Shown: piece by piece, positions 35,814-45,872 of the stretch
How the letters are laid out: each line of letters begins with the position of its first letter
Numbering within the stretch: the first letter of the stretch is position 1
Assembly: GCF_008935075.1 (NCBI RefSeq)
Contig: NZ_CP044545.1
Span: 2,073,501-2,137,500 of the forward strand
Source: Pradoshia sp. D12
Lineage (GTDB): Bacteria > Bacillota > Bacilli > Bacillales > Pradoshiaceae
Direction: 5' to 3'
DNA: 64,000 nucleotides
Notes under the pieces: generated by a model
Seen by the model: only the letters and a program-made list of their open reading frames with translations
Told to the model about the DNA's origin: nothing
Database searches by the model: none
Made by a program: the position numbers and the translations under genes

Positions 35814-36602
35814 TTAAATTCCCTTCACTTTTCCACCATCGACTAATAATACTTGTCCGGTTACATACGTATTGAGCATTGATAACAGAAATACTGCATA
35901 GTTAGCAAATTCCTCTGGTTCTCCGTATCGGCCAAGCGGAATTTGCTTTTGTGCATTTTCTTTTACTTCATCTATGGATAACCCTTGACGCTCGGCTGTT
36001 TTTTCATCCAAATAGGTTATCCTACCTGTGGATATAACACCAGGTGCAATCGTATTTATTAAGATATGGTCCTGAGCAAATTCAGATGCTAATGTTTTCG
36101 TTAAACCGGTAATACCAAGGCGGAATGTATTGGATAACAGCAATCCCTGAATTGGTTCCTTAACAGAAATAGAAGCCATATTAAGAATCCTTCCACCCTG
36201 ATCTTTCATATAAGGATACACTTCTCGAATCATTCGAACATAGCTTAATAAATTCAATTCAAACGAGTTTTGCCAGTCCTCATCAGATAATTCCATAAAT
36301 GTCCCTGCCGGCGGTCCTCCTGCATTATTGAGTAGAATATCAATTGTTCCAAACTCTTGCACCGTTTTCCTTACCAAGTCCTTAATTTGTTCAGGCCTTG
36401 TAATGTCAACTTCACAATAGACAACCCTGCTTTTTTTGTTTAAAGGGATTAGTTCATTTGCCACTTTTTCTAACTTGTTTGCATGTCTGCCAGTTATCAT
36501 CACATTTGCGCCCTCTTCCACTAACTTTTGCGCAATAGCTTTTCCTAAACCTTGACTAGATGCAACCACTAACGCGTTTTTTCCTGCTAATTTAAGATCC
36601 AA
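35814..36602 (-). CDS. SDR-family protein with atypical catalytic tetrad
   Basis: This 262-residue Rossmann protein is of the short-chain dehydrogenase fold. The cofactor loop reads VVASSQGLGKAIA (usual TGxxxGxG), and ILLNNAGGPP is the NNAG motif. At the active site the usual Ser...YxxxK is NMASISVKEPIQGLLLSNTFRLG. A Ser remains, but Tyr is Asn and Lys is Arg. This matches the 'BKR-like SDR-like' subgroup, which departs from the catalytic tetrad, so normal hydride-transfer chemistry is doubtful. The likely start is TTG at 36602, eight bases after GGAGG. No neighbour indicates a pathway. Confidence 0.85.
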   Translation of the reverse strand: MDLKLAGKNALVVASSQGLGKAIAQKLVEEGANVMITGRHANKLEKVANELIPLNKKSRVVYCEVDITRPEQIKDLVRKTVQEFGTIDILLNNAGGPPAGTFMELSDEDWQNSFELNLLSYVRMIREVYPYMKDQGGRILNMASISVKEPIQGLLLSNTFRLGITGLTKTLASEFAQDHILINTIAPGVISTGRITYLDEKTAERQGLSIDEVKENAQKQIPLGRYGEPEEFANYAVFLLSMLNTYVTGQVLLVDGGKVKGI

Positions 36603-36754
36603 TCGTTCAACCTCCATTCTTATTCGGATATCTAATTTTTACATTTCGACCAATTGTTTGTCAAAATACAGTATGAATGGGTATAGAAGGGTATAATATC
36701 TTATTTCATCCTGATACTAAGGGATGACGTTAAGCAGGAGGCAATGGTACTACT

Positions 36755-37678
36755 ATGAGAAATTCTTGGGAATGTATTGTTATAGGTGGAGGTATTGCCG
36801 GCACTCAGGCGGCAATACAAATGGGCAGAAGCCAAATTAATTGTTTAGTTATTGATTCTAAGGAAGCAGGACGGTCTAATTTATGTAAGGATTATCGAAA
36901 TATCATCGGATGGCCTGAAGGCGTCAGTGGTGAAGAATTACGAAAAAAAGGACAGCAGCAAGCATCTGAAACAGGAGTTACATTCATCAAATCTGATGTG
37001 AAGCAAATATCTAAAAGAGATGATGAATTTTTGATAACGACTGATAACGAAACGTATCAAACCAAGACTATTTTACTGGCTACAGGCGTTACCGATCGGA
37101 TACCTGATATCCCCAATATAAGAGAGTGCTTGGGCAGCACCATTTATATATGCACAGATTGTGATGGCTACGAAGCGATGGATAAAAAAATTATTGTGAT
37201 GGGTGCTGGTGATCCAGGTGCCAATCTTGCAGTATCTTTATTAAATTGGACGGATGTTATAACCTATATCAATCATGAGAAAACACCTGTCTCAGCGGAC
37301 ATTCTATCTAAACTTAACCAACATCATATTACGTACTTAGAAGAGGAAATAGAATCTGTGTCAAAAGAATCAGAGGACTTTTTTACAGGCGTCCATTTAA
37401 AAAATGGTGAATCCCTGCAAGCTGATCGAGCTTTTATCGGCTTTGGCGGCAATAAAGTTCATACAGAATTGGCCAGTCAAATTGGTGTTCATATAGAGAA
37501 TAACAGACATATTAAAGTGGATGCACGAACAAAAGAAACCAATGTTAAAAATGTATGGGCAGCGGGAGATATTGTATCGCACTCCGAACAGGCCACGATT
37601 GCCATGGGGGATGCGACACAGGCGGCCATTTGGATCAATAAGCGATTAATGGAATACAAACGAAAAGGATTGTTATAG
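36755..37678 (+). CDS. Thioredoxin-reductase-like FAD/NAD(P) oxidoreductase
   Basis: The 307-residue flavoprotein has an N-terminal FAD loop CIVIGGGIAGTQAAIQMG, an internal ATG motif LLATGVTDRIPD, and a redox pair CTDCDGYEA near residue 132. The NADP loop is IVMGAGDPGANLAVSLL, and the C-terminal FAD motif is NVWAAGDIVSHSEQATIAMGDA. This is the TrxB layout, but the CxxC spacer is TD rather than the standard AT, and the NADP-loop sequence is atypical. It is therefore a TrxR-like reductase of unknown partner rather than the housekeeping TrxB. It ends at a strong terminator. Confidence 0.88.
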   Translation: MRNSWECIVIGGGIAGTQAAIQMGRSQINCLVIDSKEAGRSNLCKDYRNIIGWPEGVSGEELRKKGQQQASETGVTFIKSDVKQISKRDDEFLITTDNETYQTKTILLATGVTDRIPDIPNIRECLGSTIYICTDCDGYEAMDKKIIVMGAGDPGANLAVSLLNWTDVITYINHEKTPVSADILSKLNQHHITYLEEEIESVSKESEDFFTGVHLKNGESLQADRAFIGFGGNKVHTELASQIGVHIENNRHIKVDARTKETNVKNVWAAGDIVSHSEQATIAMGDATQAAIWINKRLMEYKRKGLL

Positions 37679-37701
37679 ACCAGTATATTGGTTATTTTAG
37701 A

Positions 37702-37741
37702 AAGAGAGAGCGGATATTAAACCCCGCTCTCTCTTTTTTTT
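37702..37741 (+). terminator. Strong terminator after the flavoprotein gene
   Basis: AGAGAGAGCGG and CCGCTCTCTCT pair and are followed by eight T. Confidence 0.93.
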
Positions 37742-37862
37742 GTTTATTTAAAGATAATGGTTGCCAAAGTTTTCAGTACTTTGTAGGATTCTCGTATAGT
37801 TGCATTACGTTTATTTGGTTATATGGTAAAATTAGGTTATCTATTTTAAAAGGAGGGCGTAA

Positions 37863-38255
37863 ATGGTCAAGCATCCCATCGAAAACAAAAAAACATTATT
37901 TGAATTTAGTTTTAATATAGTATCTTTAATCCTACTTATAATCATTTTTGTATACATAATGATTAGATGGTCAGATATACCCAATAGTATTCCTATGACA
38001 TTCGATTCGAACGGTCATGTTTCACATTGGGGGGAGAAAAAAAGCATTTTAGCTCTTCCGTTCTTCGGATTATTAATTTGGTTTGTATTCAATTTCATTG
38101 AAAAGGATCCGCATAATATTAACCTACCTTTGTATCGAAATGACGATAAATCGAAAGAGTTAAAATACAATAGAATTCTCGTAAATGCAATTAAAAATGG
38201 CATTGTAATTTGTTTTGTCATAGCTAACTGGAGAATTATCCTATCGGTTTTGTAA
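37863..38255 (+). CDS. DUF1648 membrane protein
   Basis: This 130-residue protein has three hydrophobic segments: LFEFSFNIVSLILLIIIFVYIM, LALPFFGLLIWFVFNFI and the C-terminal IVICFVIANWRIILSVL. Between the first two is WSDIPNSIPMTFDSNGHVSHWGEKKS, the DUF1648 signature (usually W..LP..IP.HF...G..D.WG.K). Related proteins include SdpI-type immunity/signal proteins, but the SdpI C-terminal domain is absent. GGAGGG precedes the ATG. Function is unknown. Confidence 0.82.
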   Translation: MVKHPIENKKTLFEFSFNIVSLILLIIIFVYIMIRWSDIPNSIPMTFDSNGHVSHWGEKKSILALPFFGLLIWFVFNFIEKDPHNINLPLYRNDDKSKELKYNRILVNAIKNGIVICFVIANWRIILSVL

Positions 38256-38268
38256 TAAGCAGAGACAC

Positions 38269-38297
38269 AAAAAGAGGACCCAATCTTAAAGGTCCTC
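38269..38297 (-). terminator. Terminator downstream of galM
   Basis: GAGGACC and GGTCCTC pair around a ten-base loop, with U5 on the minus strand. Confidence 0.82.
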
Positions 38298-38337
38298 GTC
38301 TAATCCATTAAAAGCATCACTCTCTTTAAACATAGCC

Positions 38338-39378
38338 TTATTTAAAAATATATCTCGTATGCGCTTGATATACATCATCTTTTTTAAGTGTGACCGGAGG
38401 GAAATCAGGTTGGTTAATAGCATCTGGGAATCCCTGTGTTTCCAAACATATAGCCATATGATGATGCGGACGGACACCCCTGATTTCATAATCCCCTTCC
38501 GATTGATTGCAAGTATAAATAACAACGGCTGGTTGGTCCGTTTCCACTAATAATTTACGTCCACTCTCAGGATCGTATAATTCTATTTCTCTATTAAAAT
38601 TGGAATCCAAAACGAACGGATGGTCAAAGCCATTGCCTGCTAACTCATTTTGTTTGTAGCCACTATCGACACCTTGAGAAATCGGCTTGCTATTCGTAAA
38701 ATCAAACGGTGTTCCCTCGACAGGAATTAATCGACCAGTCGGAATAGAATCTTCCTTAAGCTCAATATATCGACTGCTTTCGAGCTGTAATTCGTGATTT
38801 TTGATTGTTTTGCTCAAGTCACCACTTAAATTAAAATATGTATGATTCGTTAAATTGATGATCGTATCTTCATCGGTGGTAGCTTTATAGCGAATATCAA
38901 GCTGATTGTTTTCATTTACTAAATAAGTCGTTGTAACCTCTACCTTGCCAGGGAATCCTTCTTCTCCTGCTTTACTTGTATAGCTGAATTCAACCCCAAC
39001 AGCATCCTTTTCTTCTACTACTTTATAATCCCAAAGAACATGGCTAAACCCCTTAACCCCTCCATGCAGGTGGTTATCCCCCTCGTTTTTAGTGATCTGG
39101 TAGGACTTCCCGTTAAGAGTGAACTGACTATTTGCGATTCGTCCTGCAATTCTGCCGACAACCGCTCCAAAATAAGGTGAATGATTCTCGTAATCTTCCA
39201 TACAATCAAACCCCAATACGACATTCTCCATATTTCCCTCACGGTCAGGAGCAATAATATCTGTAATCACACAACCATAATTTATAAAACGAACGGTAAA
39301 TCCTGATTTATTAGTAATTGAAAATTGCACAACTTCCTGATTCTCAATTTCACCAAATACCTTCTGTTCAATTTGCAT
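38338..39378 (-). CDS. galM: Aldose 1-epimerase (galactose mutarotase)
   Basis: This 346-residue beta-sandwich enzyme interconverts alpha and beta anomers of aldoses. Active-site blocks are GRIAGRIANSQFTLNGKSYQ with NHLHGG, NLTNHTYFNLSG near residue 175 (catalytic His), ELAGNGFDHPFVLD near 240 and the catalytic Glu in ICLETQGFPDAINQPDFP near 312. Length matches GalM. GGAGAG precedes the ATG. It lies downstream of the sugar transporter and aldo/keto reductase genes, separated by a terminator. It probably serves the same sugars but is transcribed separately. Confidence 0.93.
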   Translation of the reverse strand: MQIEQKVFGEIENQEVVQFSITNKSGFTVRFINYGCVITDIIAPDREGNMENVVLGFDCMEDYENHSPYFGAVVGRIAGRIANSQFTLNGKSYQITKNEGDNHLHGGVKGFSHVLWDYKVVEEKDAVGVEFSYTSKAGEEGFPGKVEVTTTYLVNENNQLDIRYKATTDEDTIINLTNHTYFNLSGDLSKTIKNHELQLESSRYIELKEDSIPTGRLIPVEGTPFDFTNSKPISQGVDSGYKQNELAGNGFDHPFVLDSNFNREIELYDPESGRKLLVETDQPAVVIYTCNQSEGDYEIRGVRPHHHMAICLETQGFPDAINQPDFPPVTLKKDDVYQAHTRYIFK

Positions 39379-39499
39379 GTACTTTCTCTCCTTATCATAT
39401 AGAGGTGTAACCTAATTTTATATTTTGTATGTATTCCTTCACAACAAACGTGATTGAAAACGCTATTATTAGTCTATTTCAGAAGATATAAATTGTGCA

Positions 39500-39541
39500 A
39501 ATAAACAGGCATTAGAAAATATATAAATCTCTAATACCTGC
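39500..39541 (-). terminator. Terminator after the aldo/keto reductase gene
   Basis: CAGGCATTAGA and TCTAATACCTG pair with one G-U on the minus strand, followed by a U-rich tract. Confidence 0.75.
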
Positions 39542-39593
39542 TCCTTTTTTATTGATTATCTATTAATCGTTTCAATCTCCCGTTTAACTGGCA

Positions 39594-40577
39594 TTAATAA
39601 GGTCCGCGAATATAATCATGTACTTCATTCATATAAAACGTTTGCAGCCTATCTAACTCTTCTTTTGAAAAGGATTTAGTTTGAATCGCCTTTAAATTTT
39701 GGTCAACTTGTTGCGCATTTTTAAAACCAGGTATTGCACATGTAATTTCTTCATGGTCCAGAATCCATCGTAAAGCTGAATTAGCCATGGTACCTCTTCC
39801 ATCCGCAATCCAGGAAAGCTGATTGCTAAGCTCAACTCCTTTTGAAAACTCAAGTCCTGCAAATGTTTCACCAACATTAAATTTTTCTCCATTTGCATTA
39901 AAGCTACGGTGATCATTTTCTTCAAATTTTGTTTGGGTGCTGAATTTTCCTGTTAGCAAACCACTGGCCAGTGGTACGCGGGCTAATATACCAACCCCCT
40001 GTTTTTTAGCTGTCGGGAAGAGTTCTTCAAGCGGTTTTTGCCGGAATATATTGAAAATGACCTGTAATGCTCTGACACCTGGAATGGTAAGACAGAATAA
40101 ACCTTCTTCAACAGTCTCTACGCTCACGCCATAATGGCGAATTTTCCCTTCCTGCTGAAGCTTATCCAGCACAGTAAATACATCCGTATTCTTTAAAATA
40201 TGTAAGGGCGGACAATGAATTTGATATACGTCAATCCGTTCGCGGCCAAGCCTTTTGAGACTGCCCTCACAATATGCCCGAATTGCCTCTTCCGAATATG
40301 TATCTGGATCATGAATATCACCGGCTCGACAAAATTTCGTAGCAATATGGATCGTATCCTCTTTGCCTTTCGTCGCTTCCCTTAACAGTTCTTCGCTTCT
40401 ACCACTTCCGTATACATCCGCCGTATCAAAGAAGTTAACTCCATTCTCCATAGCGCGATTTAAACCAAGAAGAGCATCCTGGGTATCAGCCTTTCCCCAA
40501 TCACCGCCAATTCCCCATGTCCCAAAACTAATCTCACTTACAGATAAATCGGTATTGCCAAGTCTGCGATAATTCAC
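39594..40577 (-). CDS. Aldo/keto reductase in the sugar-transport operon
   Basis: This 327-residue NADPH-type AKR has a TIM-barrel fold. The N-terminal block is LGNTDLSVSEISFGTWGIGGDW. The tetrad is Asp and Tyr in NFFDTADVYGSGRSEELL, Lys in HIATKF and His in DVYQIHCPP. The cofactor-binding C-terminal segment is CAIPGFKNAQQVDQNL. The frame opens 21 codons earlier, but GAGGTG lies eight bases before the GTG at 40577. It starts 31 bases after the permease stop, so it belongs to the AraR-controlled operon. It may reduce or oxidise the imported sugar. Confidence 0.88.
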   Translation of the reverse strand: MNYRRLGNTDLSVSEISFGTWGIGGDWGKADTQDALLGLNRAMENGVNFFDTADVYGSGRSEELLREATKGKEDTIHIATKFCRAGDIHDPDTYSEEAIRAYCEGSLKRLGRERIDVYQIHCPPLHILKNTDVFTVLDKLQQEGKIRHYGVSVETVEEGLFCLTIPGVRALQVIFNIFRQKPLEELFPTAKKQGVGILARVPLASGLLTGKFSTQTKFEENDHRSFNANGEKFNVGETFAGLEFSKGVELSNQLSWIADGRGTMANSALRWILDHEEITCAIPGFKNAQQVDQNLKAIQTKSFSKEELDRLQTFYMNEVHDYIRGPY

Positions 40578-40608
40578 TTTCCAAACACCTCTTTTTGTTA
40601 AAATAAAC

Positions 40609-41772
40609 TTACGATGATTTATTTTTATTATACACGTCAAACCCTACAGCTAGCAACAATACCAGTCCTTTAATTGTCTGTTGATAATCCACGCCTAAGC
40701 CAATTAACGACATACCATTGTTTAATACACCCATTACCAAACCACCAACGACAGCGCCTATAACAGTCCCTATACCGCCATATGCGGATGCCCCGCCAAT
40801 AAAGACCGCAGCGATCGCATCCAATTCAAAAGAGTTACCCGCTTTAGGAGTTGCTGCATTCAACCGAGCTGCAAATAATAATCCTGATAAGGCAGATAAT
40901 ACACCCATGTTTACAAATACCCAGAAGGTAAGCCATTTTGTTTTAATACCTGATAATTTTGCTGCTTTTTCATTACCGCCAAGCGCATATAAATGTCGAC
41001 CAGGGACTGTTTTATTTGTAAAGAATGAGTAAGCAACAATTAATACAACTAAAATCACCAAAATATTAGGAATACCTTCATATGAAGCTAGGAAATAAGC
41101 AAATATATTCATTACTGCTACTATAAATACCAGTTTTAAAGCAAATAACCACATTGGAAGTACTTCAAAATTGTAAGACTGTTGTTTTTTACGCTTTCTA
41201 AATTCACTCCATAATAGTACGAGAGATATTAAAACTCCGACAATCATAGTCAGTAAATCTAATTCTCCTGTTTTATTCAGCCCCGGTATAAACCCTGTAC
41301 TCATTTGGCGGAAGGACTCAGGAAACGGAGCAATGGATTGCCCATTGAGAACAAGCATAGTAAGTCCGCGGAAAATCAGCATCCCTGCGAGTGTAACGAT
41401 AAATGCTGGGATTTTAAGGAATGCAACCCAAAATCCATGCCAAGCTCCTATTAAAGCTCCTATAATAAGACAAAGAATGACAGATAACCAAACCGGCATG
41501 TTCATTTCAATCATAAATATCGCTGACATAGCTCCAACAAAGGCTACAATCGAACCAACGGAAAGATCGATATGCCCCAATATAATGACCAACAACATCC
41601 CGATTGCTAAAACAAGAATATAACTATTTTGCAGAATAAGATTTGTAATATTAAGAGGTTTTAGTAATATGCCATCCGTTAATACTTGAAATAGCACCAT
41701 GATAAAGATCAGAGCCAATACCATTCCATACTGTCTTATATTATTTTTCAATAAACTAGTCAGTGTTTTCAC
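40609..41772 (-). CDS. Sugar ABC transporter permease (XylH/GguB type)
   Basis: The 387-residue integral membrane protein of the BPD_transp_2 family has about ten membrane segments. The family block [23 protein letters not shown] is near residue 65, and the cytoplasmic EAA-like loop is near [16 protein letters not shown] (about 275). The C-terminal region [32 protein letters not shown] is typical of the XylH/GguB/MmsB branch. It starts at GTG overlapping the ATPase stop by four bases (GTGA), showing translational coupling. Confidence 0.92.
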   Translation of the reverse strand: MKTLTSLLKNNIRQYGMVLALIFIMVLFQVLTDGILLKPLNITNLILQNSYILVLAIGMLLVIILGHIDLSVGSIVAFVGAMSAIFMIEMNMPVWLSVILCLIIGALIGAWHGFWVAFLKIPAFIVTLAGMLIFRGLTMLVLNGQSIAPFPESFRQMSTGFIPGLNKTGELDLLTMIVGVLISLVLLWSEFRKRKKQQSYNFEVLPMWLFALKLVFIVAVMNIFAYFLASYEGIPNILVILVVLIVAYSFFTNKTVPGRHLYALGGNEKAAKLSGIKTKWLTFWVFVNMGVLSALSGLLFAARLNAATPKAGNSFELDAIAAVFIGGASAYGGIGTVIGAVVGGLVMGVLNNGMSLIGLGVDYQQTIKGLVLLLAVGFDVYNKNKSS

Positions 41773-43304
41773 AGCTGTTCCACCCCTGTTCTGGTCATGT
41801 ATTTCATAATTTTTTCTTGTGAAGCTTCATTCCGGTCAAATTCTGCGGTAAATGTGCCCTCACGCATGACATAAATTCTGTCGCATATTCCTAATATCTC
41901 AGGCAGTTCTGATGAAATGACCAATACTCCCATTCCTTTGTCGGCCAATTCATTAATAATAGAATAAATTTCATACTTTGCCCCAACGTCAATCCCACGT
42001 GTTGGTTCATCCAAAATCAAGATTTCCGGTTCAGCAAAAATCCACTTGCTTAACACGACTTTTTGTTGATTTCCTCCACTTAGATTCATTGCTTTTTGTA
42101 AGATACTTGGGCTCTTTATATTCATTTTTTTGCGATATTGCTCTGCTTCAATAATTTCCTGATTATCATTTACAACTAGTTTTTGAGATATTTTACCCAG
42201 ATTTGCCAATGTGATATTCGTTTTAATATCTTCTTCCAATACAAGTCCATATGATTTACGGTCTTCAGTTACGTAAGCAATGCCATTATCGATTGCTTGT
42301 GTAATATTTTTCAGCTTCAGTTCTTTTCCCTTTTTAATTATTTGGCCTGAGATTTTTTTACCATAAGCCTTTCCAAACAAACTCATCGCCAGCTCGGTTC
42401 TCCCAGCTCCCATTAATCCGGCTATGCCAATAATTTCACCGCTTTTTATTTGGAAACTTACATCATCAACCACGTTACGATCGGAATTGTTTTCATCCTG
42501 AACCGTCCAGTTTTTCACTTCTAATATGGTTTCTCCAATATTTGGTGTGTGTTCAGGATACCGATTCGTTAAGTCACGTCCTACCATCCCCTTAATGATT
42601 CGGTCCTCCGTAACACCTTTTTTCATATCAAGAGTTTCGATAGTTTTACCATCACGAAGGATGGTTATCGAATCGGCCACCTTTGCAATCTCATTTAATT
42701 TATGAGAGATTATTATGGAGGTCATTCCTTGTTTCTTAAATTCAAGCATTAAATTTAAGAGATTTTCACTATCATTCTCATTTAAAGCTGCAGTTGGTTC
42801 ATCTAATATAAGTAATTTCACTTTCTTGGATAATGCCTTTGCTATTTCAACTAATTGTTGCTTTCCTACACCCAGTTGATTAACCGGTGTATTCGGTGAT
42901 TCATTTAACCCAACAATTTTCAGTAAGTCTAATGTTTTTACAATTGTTTCATTAAAATTTATGATTCCATGTTTTGTTTGTTCATTGCCTATAAATATAT
43001 TTTCAGAGATAGATAGATAAGGGATTAAAGCCAATTCTTGATGGATAATTACAATGCCTAGATTTTCACTTTGCTTAATATTTTTAAATTCACACACTTC
43101 TCCATTAAATAAGATATCTCCTGAATAAGTGCCATGTGGGTACACTCCACTCAATACTTTCATTAAAGTAGATTTACCAGCTCCATTTTCTCCGCAAAGG
43201 GCGTGGATTTCGCCTTCTTTAATTTTTAAATTCACATGGTCAAGAGCTTTTACCCCAGGGAATGTCTTCGTGATATTTTTCATTTCTAATAAAATTGATG
43301 ACAC
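41769..43304 (-). CDS. Sugar ABC transporter ATP-binding protein, two ATPase domains
   Basis: This 511-residue CUT2-type ATPase (XylG/GguA/MmsA group) has two nucleotide-binding domains. The first has Walker [23 protein letters not shown] near residue 40, [17 protein letters not shown], and Walker [16 protein letters not shown]. The second, degenerate at Walker A as usual ([16 protein letters not shown]), keeps [15 protein letters not shown] and [16 protein letters not shown]. The most likely start is GTG at 43304, eight bases after GAGG; the frame also opens three codons earlier. It energises uptake through the adjacent permease. Confidence 0.93.
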   Translation of the reverse strand: MSSILLEMKNITKTFPGVKALDHVNLKIKEGEIHALCGENGAGKSTLMKVLSGVYPHGTYSGDILFNGEVCEFKNIKQSENLGIVIIHQELALIPYLSISENIFIGNEQTKHGIINFNETIVKTLDLLKIVGLNESPNTPVNQLGVGKQQLVEIAKALSKKVKLLILDEPTAALNENDSENLLNLMLEFKKQGMTSIIISHKLNEIAKVADSITILRDGKTIETLDMKKGVTEDRIIKGMVGRDLTNRYPEHTPNIGETILEVKNWTVQDENNSDRNVVDDVSFQIKSGEIIGIAGLMGAGRTELAMSLFGKAYGKKISGQIIKKGKELKLKNITQAIDNGIAYVTEDRKSYGLVLEEDIKTNITLANLGKISQKLVVNDNQEIIEAEQYRKKMNIKSPSILQKAMNLSGGNQQKVVLSKWIFAEPEILILDEPTRGIDVGAKYEIYSIINELADKGMGVLVISSELPEILGICDRIYVMREGTFTAEFDRNEASQEKIMKYMTRTGVEQL

Positions 43305-43331
43305 GCCATTCACCTCAACTGTATAAATTTA

Positions 43332-43370
43332 GATGCTGTTTAACCGTTTACATTACAATCAAACAGCATC
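43332..43370 (-). other. Intergenic hairpin between binding-protein and ATPase genes
   Basis: GATGCTGTTT and AAACAGCATC pair perfectly but lack a good U tract on the minus strand. Such hairpins behind binding-protein genes usually stabilise that part of the mRNA and reduce read-through into the ATPase gene. Confidence 0.65.
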
Positions 43371-43384
43371 CGCCATCCATTCTG

Positions 43385-44464
43385 TTAATTGCTTAGCTCT
43401 TCTTCTGTGTAATATCCGCTATCGACTAAAATTTCTTTATAATTTTCTTTATCTACTATTACTGGTTCTAAAAGATAAGATGGTACAACCTTGTTTCCAT
43501 TGTCATATGTTTCAGTGTCATTTACTTCTGCTTCCTTGCCTTTTAGAACTGCATCTGTCATTTCAACTGCTTTTTTAGCCAATGCTCTCGTATCTTTAAA
43601 GATGGAAGAGGTTTGTTCACCGGCAATGATTGATTTTACTGATGCCAAATCAGCATCTTGTCCGGTAATAATCGGTAATGGTTTGCTATCCGATCCATAA
43701 CCAACCCCTTTTAAAGAAGAAATAATACCAATAGCTAATGCATCATTTGGCGATAAGACTGCATCTACACGATCAGATGAATATTGTGAACTTAGTAAGT
43801 TGTCCATACGAGTTTGCGCTGTTGCGCCATCCCAGCGTAAAGTAGCAATTTGCTTCATATCTGTTTGTTTACTTTTAACAACCAATTTCCCAGAATCTAT
43901 GTATGGTTTTAGAACAGACATTGCACCATCATAGAAAAAGTATGCGTTGTTATCGTCTGGAGATCCGCCAAACAATTCAATATTAAATGGTCCTTTGCCG
44001 TCCTTAAGACCAAGTTTTTCTTCAATATAAGAGCCTTGTAAAACACCAACTTTGTAGTTATCAAATGTGGCATAATAACTCACATTATCTGTCCCTTTAA
44101 TTAAGCGGTCATAGGATATAACCTTAATATCCTGGTCAGCTGCTTTTTGAAGAACTTCTGTCAATGATTCCCCATCAATAGAGGCGACTACTAAAATATC
44201 TACTCCTTTAGTAATCATATTTTCAATTTGGGCAATTTGATTTTCAATGACATCTTCGCCATATTGAAGATCTGTTTTGTAGCCTAGCTTTTCAAACTCT
44301 TCGACCATATTTTCTCCATCAAATACCCAACGCTCTGATGACTTTGTCGGCATAGCGATTCCAACAAACCCTTTTTCATCACCGCTGGATTTTTCATCGC
44401 TGCCACATGCTGCTAAGGTAAGTACCAGTGCAAACATCATCATTGCAGTAACAAATTTTCTCAT
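43385..44464 (-). CDS. Sugar-binding lipoprotein, ChvE/XylF type (copy 2)
   Basis: This 359-residue periplasmic-binding-type protein is anchored as a lipoprotein, with signal peptide and lipobox LAAC at residues 17-20, Cys20 lipidated. The type I PBP fold shows [37 protein letters not shown] and [17 protein letters not shown]. The hinge-side ligand segment SPNDALAIG is near residue 240, with ITGQDAD near 270. It resembles the multiple-monosaccharide binding protein ChvE. It differs from the upstream copy at about 21 positions and keeps the usual N-D pair in [18 protein letters not shown] precedes the ATG. A terminator lies between the two copies. Confidence 0.92.
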   Translation of the reverse strand: MRKFVTAMMMFALVLTLAACGSDEKSSGDEKGFVGIAMPTKSSERWVFDGENMVEEFEKLGYKTDLQYGEDVIENQIAQIENMITKGVDILVVASIDGESLTEVLQKAADQDIKVISYDRLIKGTDNVSYYATFDNYKVGVLQGSYIEEKLGLKDGKGPFNIELFGGSPDDNNAYFFYDGAMSVLKPYIDSGKLVVKSKQTDMKQIATLRWDGATAQTRMDNLLSSQYSSDRVDAVLSPNDALAIGIISSLKGVGYGSDSKPLPIITGQDADLASVKSIIAGEQTSSIFKDTRALAKKAVEMTDAVLKGKEAEVNDTETYDNGNKVVPSYLLEPVIVDKENYKEILVDSGYYTEEELSN

Positions 44465-44493
44465 GTTTTGAACCTCTCCCTTTTGATAAAAAT

Positions 44494-44545
44494 AAAGGTT
44501 TCTAATTTATGCTAGCCCCATAAAGCTTGGAATATAGAAACCTTT
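44494..44545 (-). terminator. Terminator between the two binding-protein genes
   Basis: AAAGGTTTCTA and TAGAAACCTTT pair across a loop of about 28 bases, and the minus strand continues ATTTTTAT. One arm, with its flank AATATAGAAACCTTT, also occurs at about 45715-45729 before the other copy, so it was part of the duplicated unit. Confidence 0.65.
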
Positions 44546-44571
44546 GAAAAAAACGAGACCCACTATTTCTT

Positions 44572-45651
44572 TTATTTGCTTAATTCTTCTTCTGTGTAAT
44601 ATCCGCTATCTACTAAAATTTCTTTGTAATTCTCTTTATCAACTGAAACCGGTTCCAATAGATAAGAAGGTACAACCTTATTTCCATTGTCATATGTTTC
44701 AGTATCATTTACTTCCGCTTCCTTACCTTTTAGAACTGCATCAGCCATCTCCACTGCTTTTTTAGCTAATGCTCTCGTATCTTTAAAGATGGTTGAAGTT
44801 TGCTCACCGGCAATAATAGATTTTACTGATGCCAACTCAGCATCCTGTCCAGTAATTATTGGTAATGGTTTACTTCCAGTTCCATAACCAACCCCTTTAA
44901 GAGAAGAAATAATACCGATACTGATTCCATCAAATGGAGATAAAACGGCATCTACACGATCAGTTGAATATTGTGAACTTAGCAAGTTGTCCATACGAGA
45001 TTGTGCAGTTGCGCCATCCCAACGCAAAGTAGCAATTTGCTTCATATCTGTTTGTTTGCTTTTAACAACCAATTTCCCTGAGTCTATGTATGGCTTTAAG
45101 ACAGACATTGCACCATCATAGAAAAAGTATGCATTGTTATCATCTGGAGACCCGCCAAACAACTCAATATTAAAAGGTCCTTTGCCGTCCTTAAGTCCTA
45201 GCTTGTCTTCAATGTAGGAGGCTTGTAGAACACCAACCTTGAAGTTATCAAATGTGGCATAATAACTCACATTATCTGTCCCTTTGATTAATCGGTCATA
45301 GGAAATAACTTTAATATCTTGATCAGCCGCTTTTTGAAGGACTTCTGTTAAAGATTCCCCATCAATAGAGGCAACTACTAAAATGTCTACTTCTTTAGTA
45401 ATCATGTTTTCAATTTGGGCAATTTGATTTTCAATAACGTCTTCGCCATATTGCAGATCTGTCTTGTAGCCTAACTTTTCAAATTCCTTGACCATATTTT
45501 CTCCATCAAATACCCAGCGCTCCGATGACTTTGTTGGCATGGCAATTCCAACAAACCCTTTTTCTTCCCCACTGGATTTTTCATCGCTGCCACATGCCGC
45601 TAAGGTAAATACCAGTACAAACATCATCATTGCAGTAACAAACTTCCTCAT
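44572..45651 (-). CDS. Sugar-binding lipoprotein, ChvE/XylF type (copy 1, promoter-proximal)
   Basis: This 359-residue lipoprotein is about 94 percent identical to the next gene, with the same lipobox LAAC and domain structure. The frame opens 14 codons upstream, but AAAGGGAGTGG precedes the ATG at 45651, and equal length with the paralogue supports that start. The most striking cluster of differences is SPFDGISIG here against SPNDALAIG. It changes the Asn that normally contacts the sugar in type I binding proteins to Phe. This points to a different ligand or affinity while still using the same permease. The gene is first in the operon, below an AraR-like operator and a cre-like site. Confidence 0.92.
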   Translation of the reverse strand: MRKFVTAMMMFVLVFTLAACGSDEKSSGEEKGFVGIAMPTKSSERWVFDGENMVKEFEKLGYKTDLQYGEDVIENQIAQIENMITKEVDILVVASIDGESLTEVLQKAADQDIKVISYDRLIKGTDNVSYYATFDNFKVGVLQASYIEDKLGLKDGKGPFNIELFGGSPDDNNAYFFYDGAMSVLKPYIDSGKLVVKSKQTDMKQIATLRWDGATAQSRMDNLLSSQYSTDRVDAVLSPFDGISIGIISSLKGVGYGTGSKPLPIITGQDAELASVKSIIAGEQTSTIFKDTRALAKKAVEMADAVLKGKEAEVNDTETYDNGNKVVPSYLLEPVSVDKENYKEILVDSGYYTEEELSK

Positions 45652-45736
45652 GTTATTAACCACTCCCTTTTGTAAAATAAGGCTCTCATTCAATTTATTC
45701 CCAAAACATTATGAATATAGAAACCTTTCAAAATAA

Positions 45737-45750
45737 TGCATGCGCTTACA
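45737..45750. promoter_or_regulatory. Candidate CcpA (cre) site of the sugar operon
   Basis: TGCATGCGCTTACA matches cre consensus TGWAANCGNTNWCA at all but two positions. It lies between the AraR-like operator and the first binding-protein gene, a usual place for carbon catabolite repression. Confidence 0.5.
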
Positions 45751-45762
45751 TTAATATCATAC

Positions 45763-45780
45763 TACTTGTTAGTACAAGTA
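45763..45780. promoter_or_regulatory. AraR-type operator upstream of the sugar operon
   Basis: TACTTGTTAGTACAAGTA is an inverted repeat of ACTTGT/ACAAGT with the spacing of AraR boxes. A similar box lies upstream of the repressor gene itself, supporting autoregulation and operon control. Confidence 0.7.
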
Positions 45781-45835
45781 CGCTACATAAATTATTCTCC
45801 TTTGCATATTTTTTACAACCATTTGTGAACAAAAT

Positions 45836-45862
45836 AAAAAACCCATTTTGGTGGGTTTTTAA
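45836..45862 (-). terminator. Terminator after the araR-type gene
   Basis: AAAAACCCA and TGGGTTTTT pair around TTTTGG-type loop bases; it works in both directions. Confidence 0.88.
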
Positions 45863-45872
45863 AAAGAAATTC

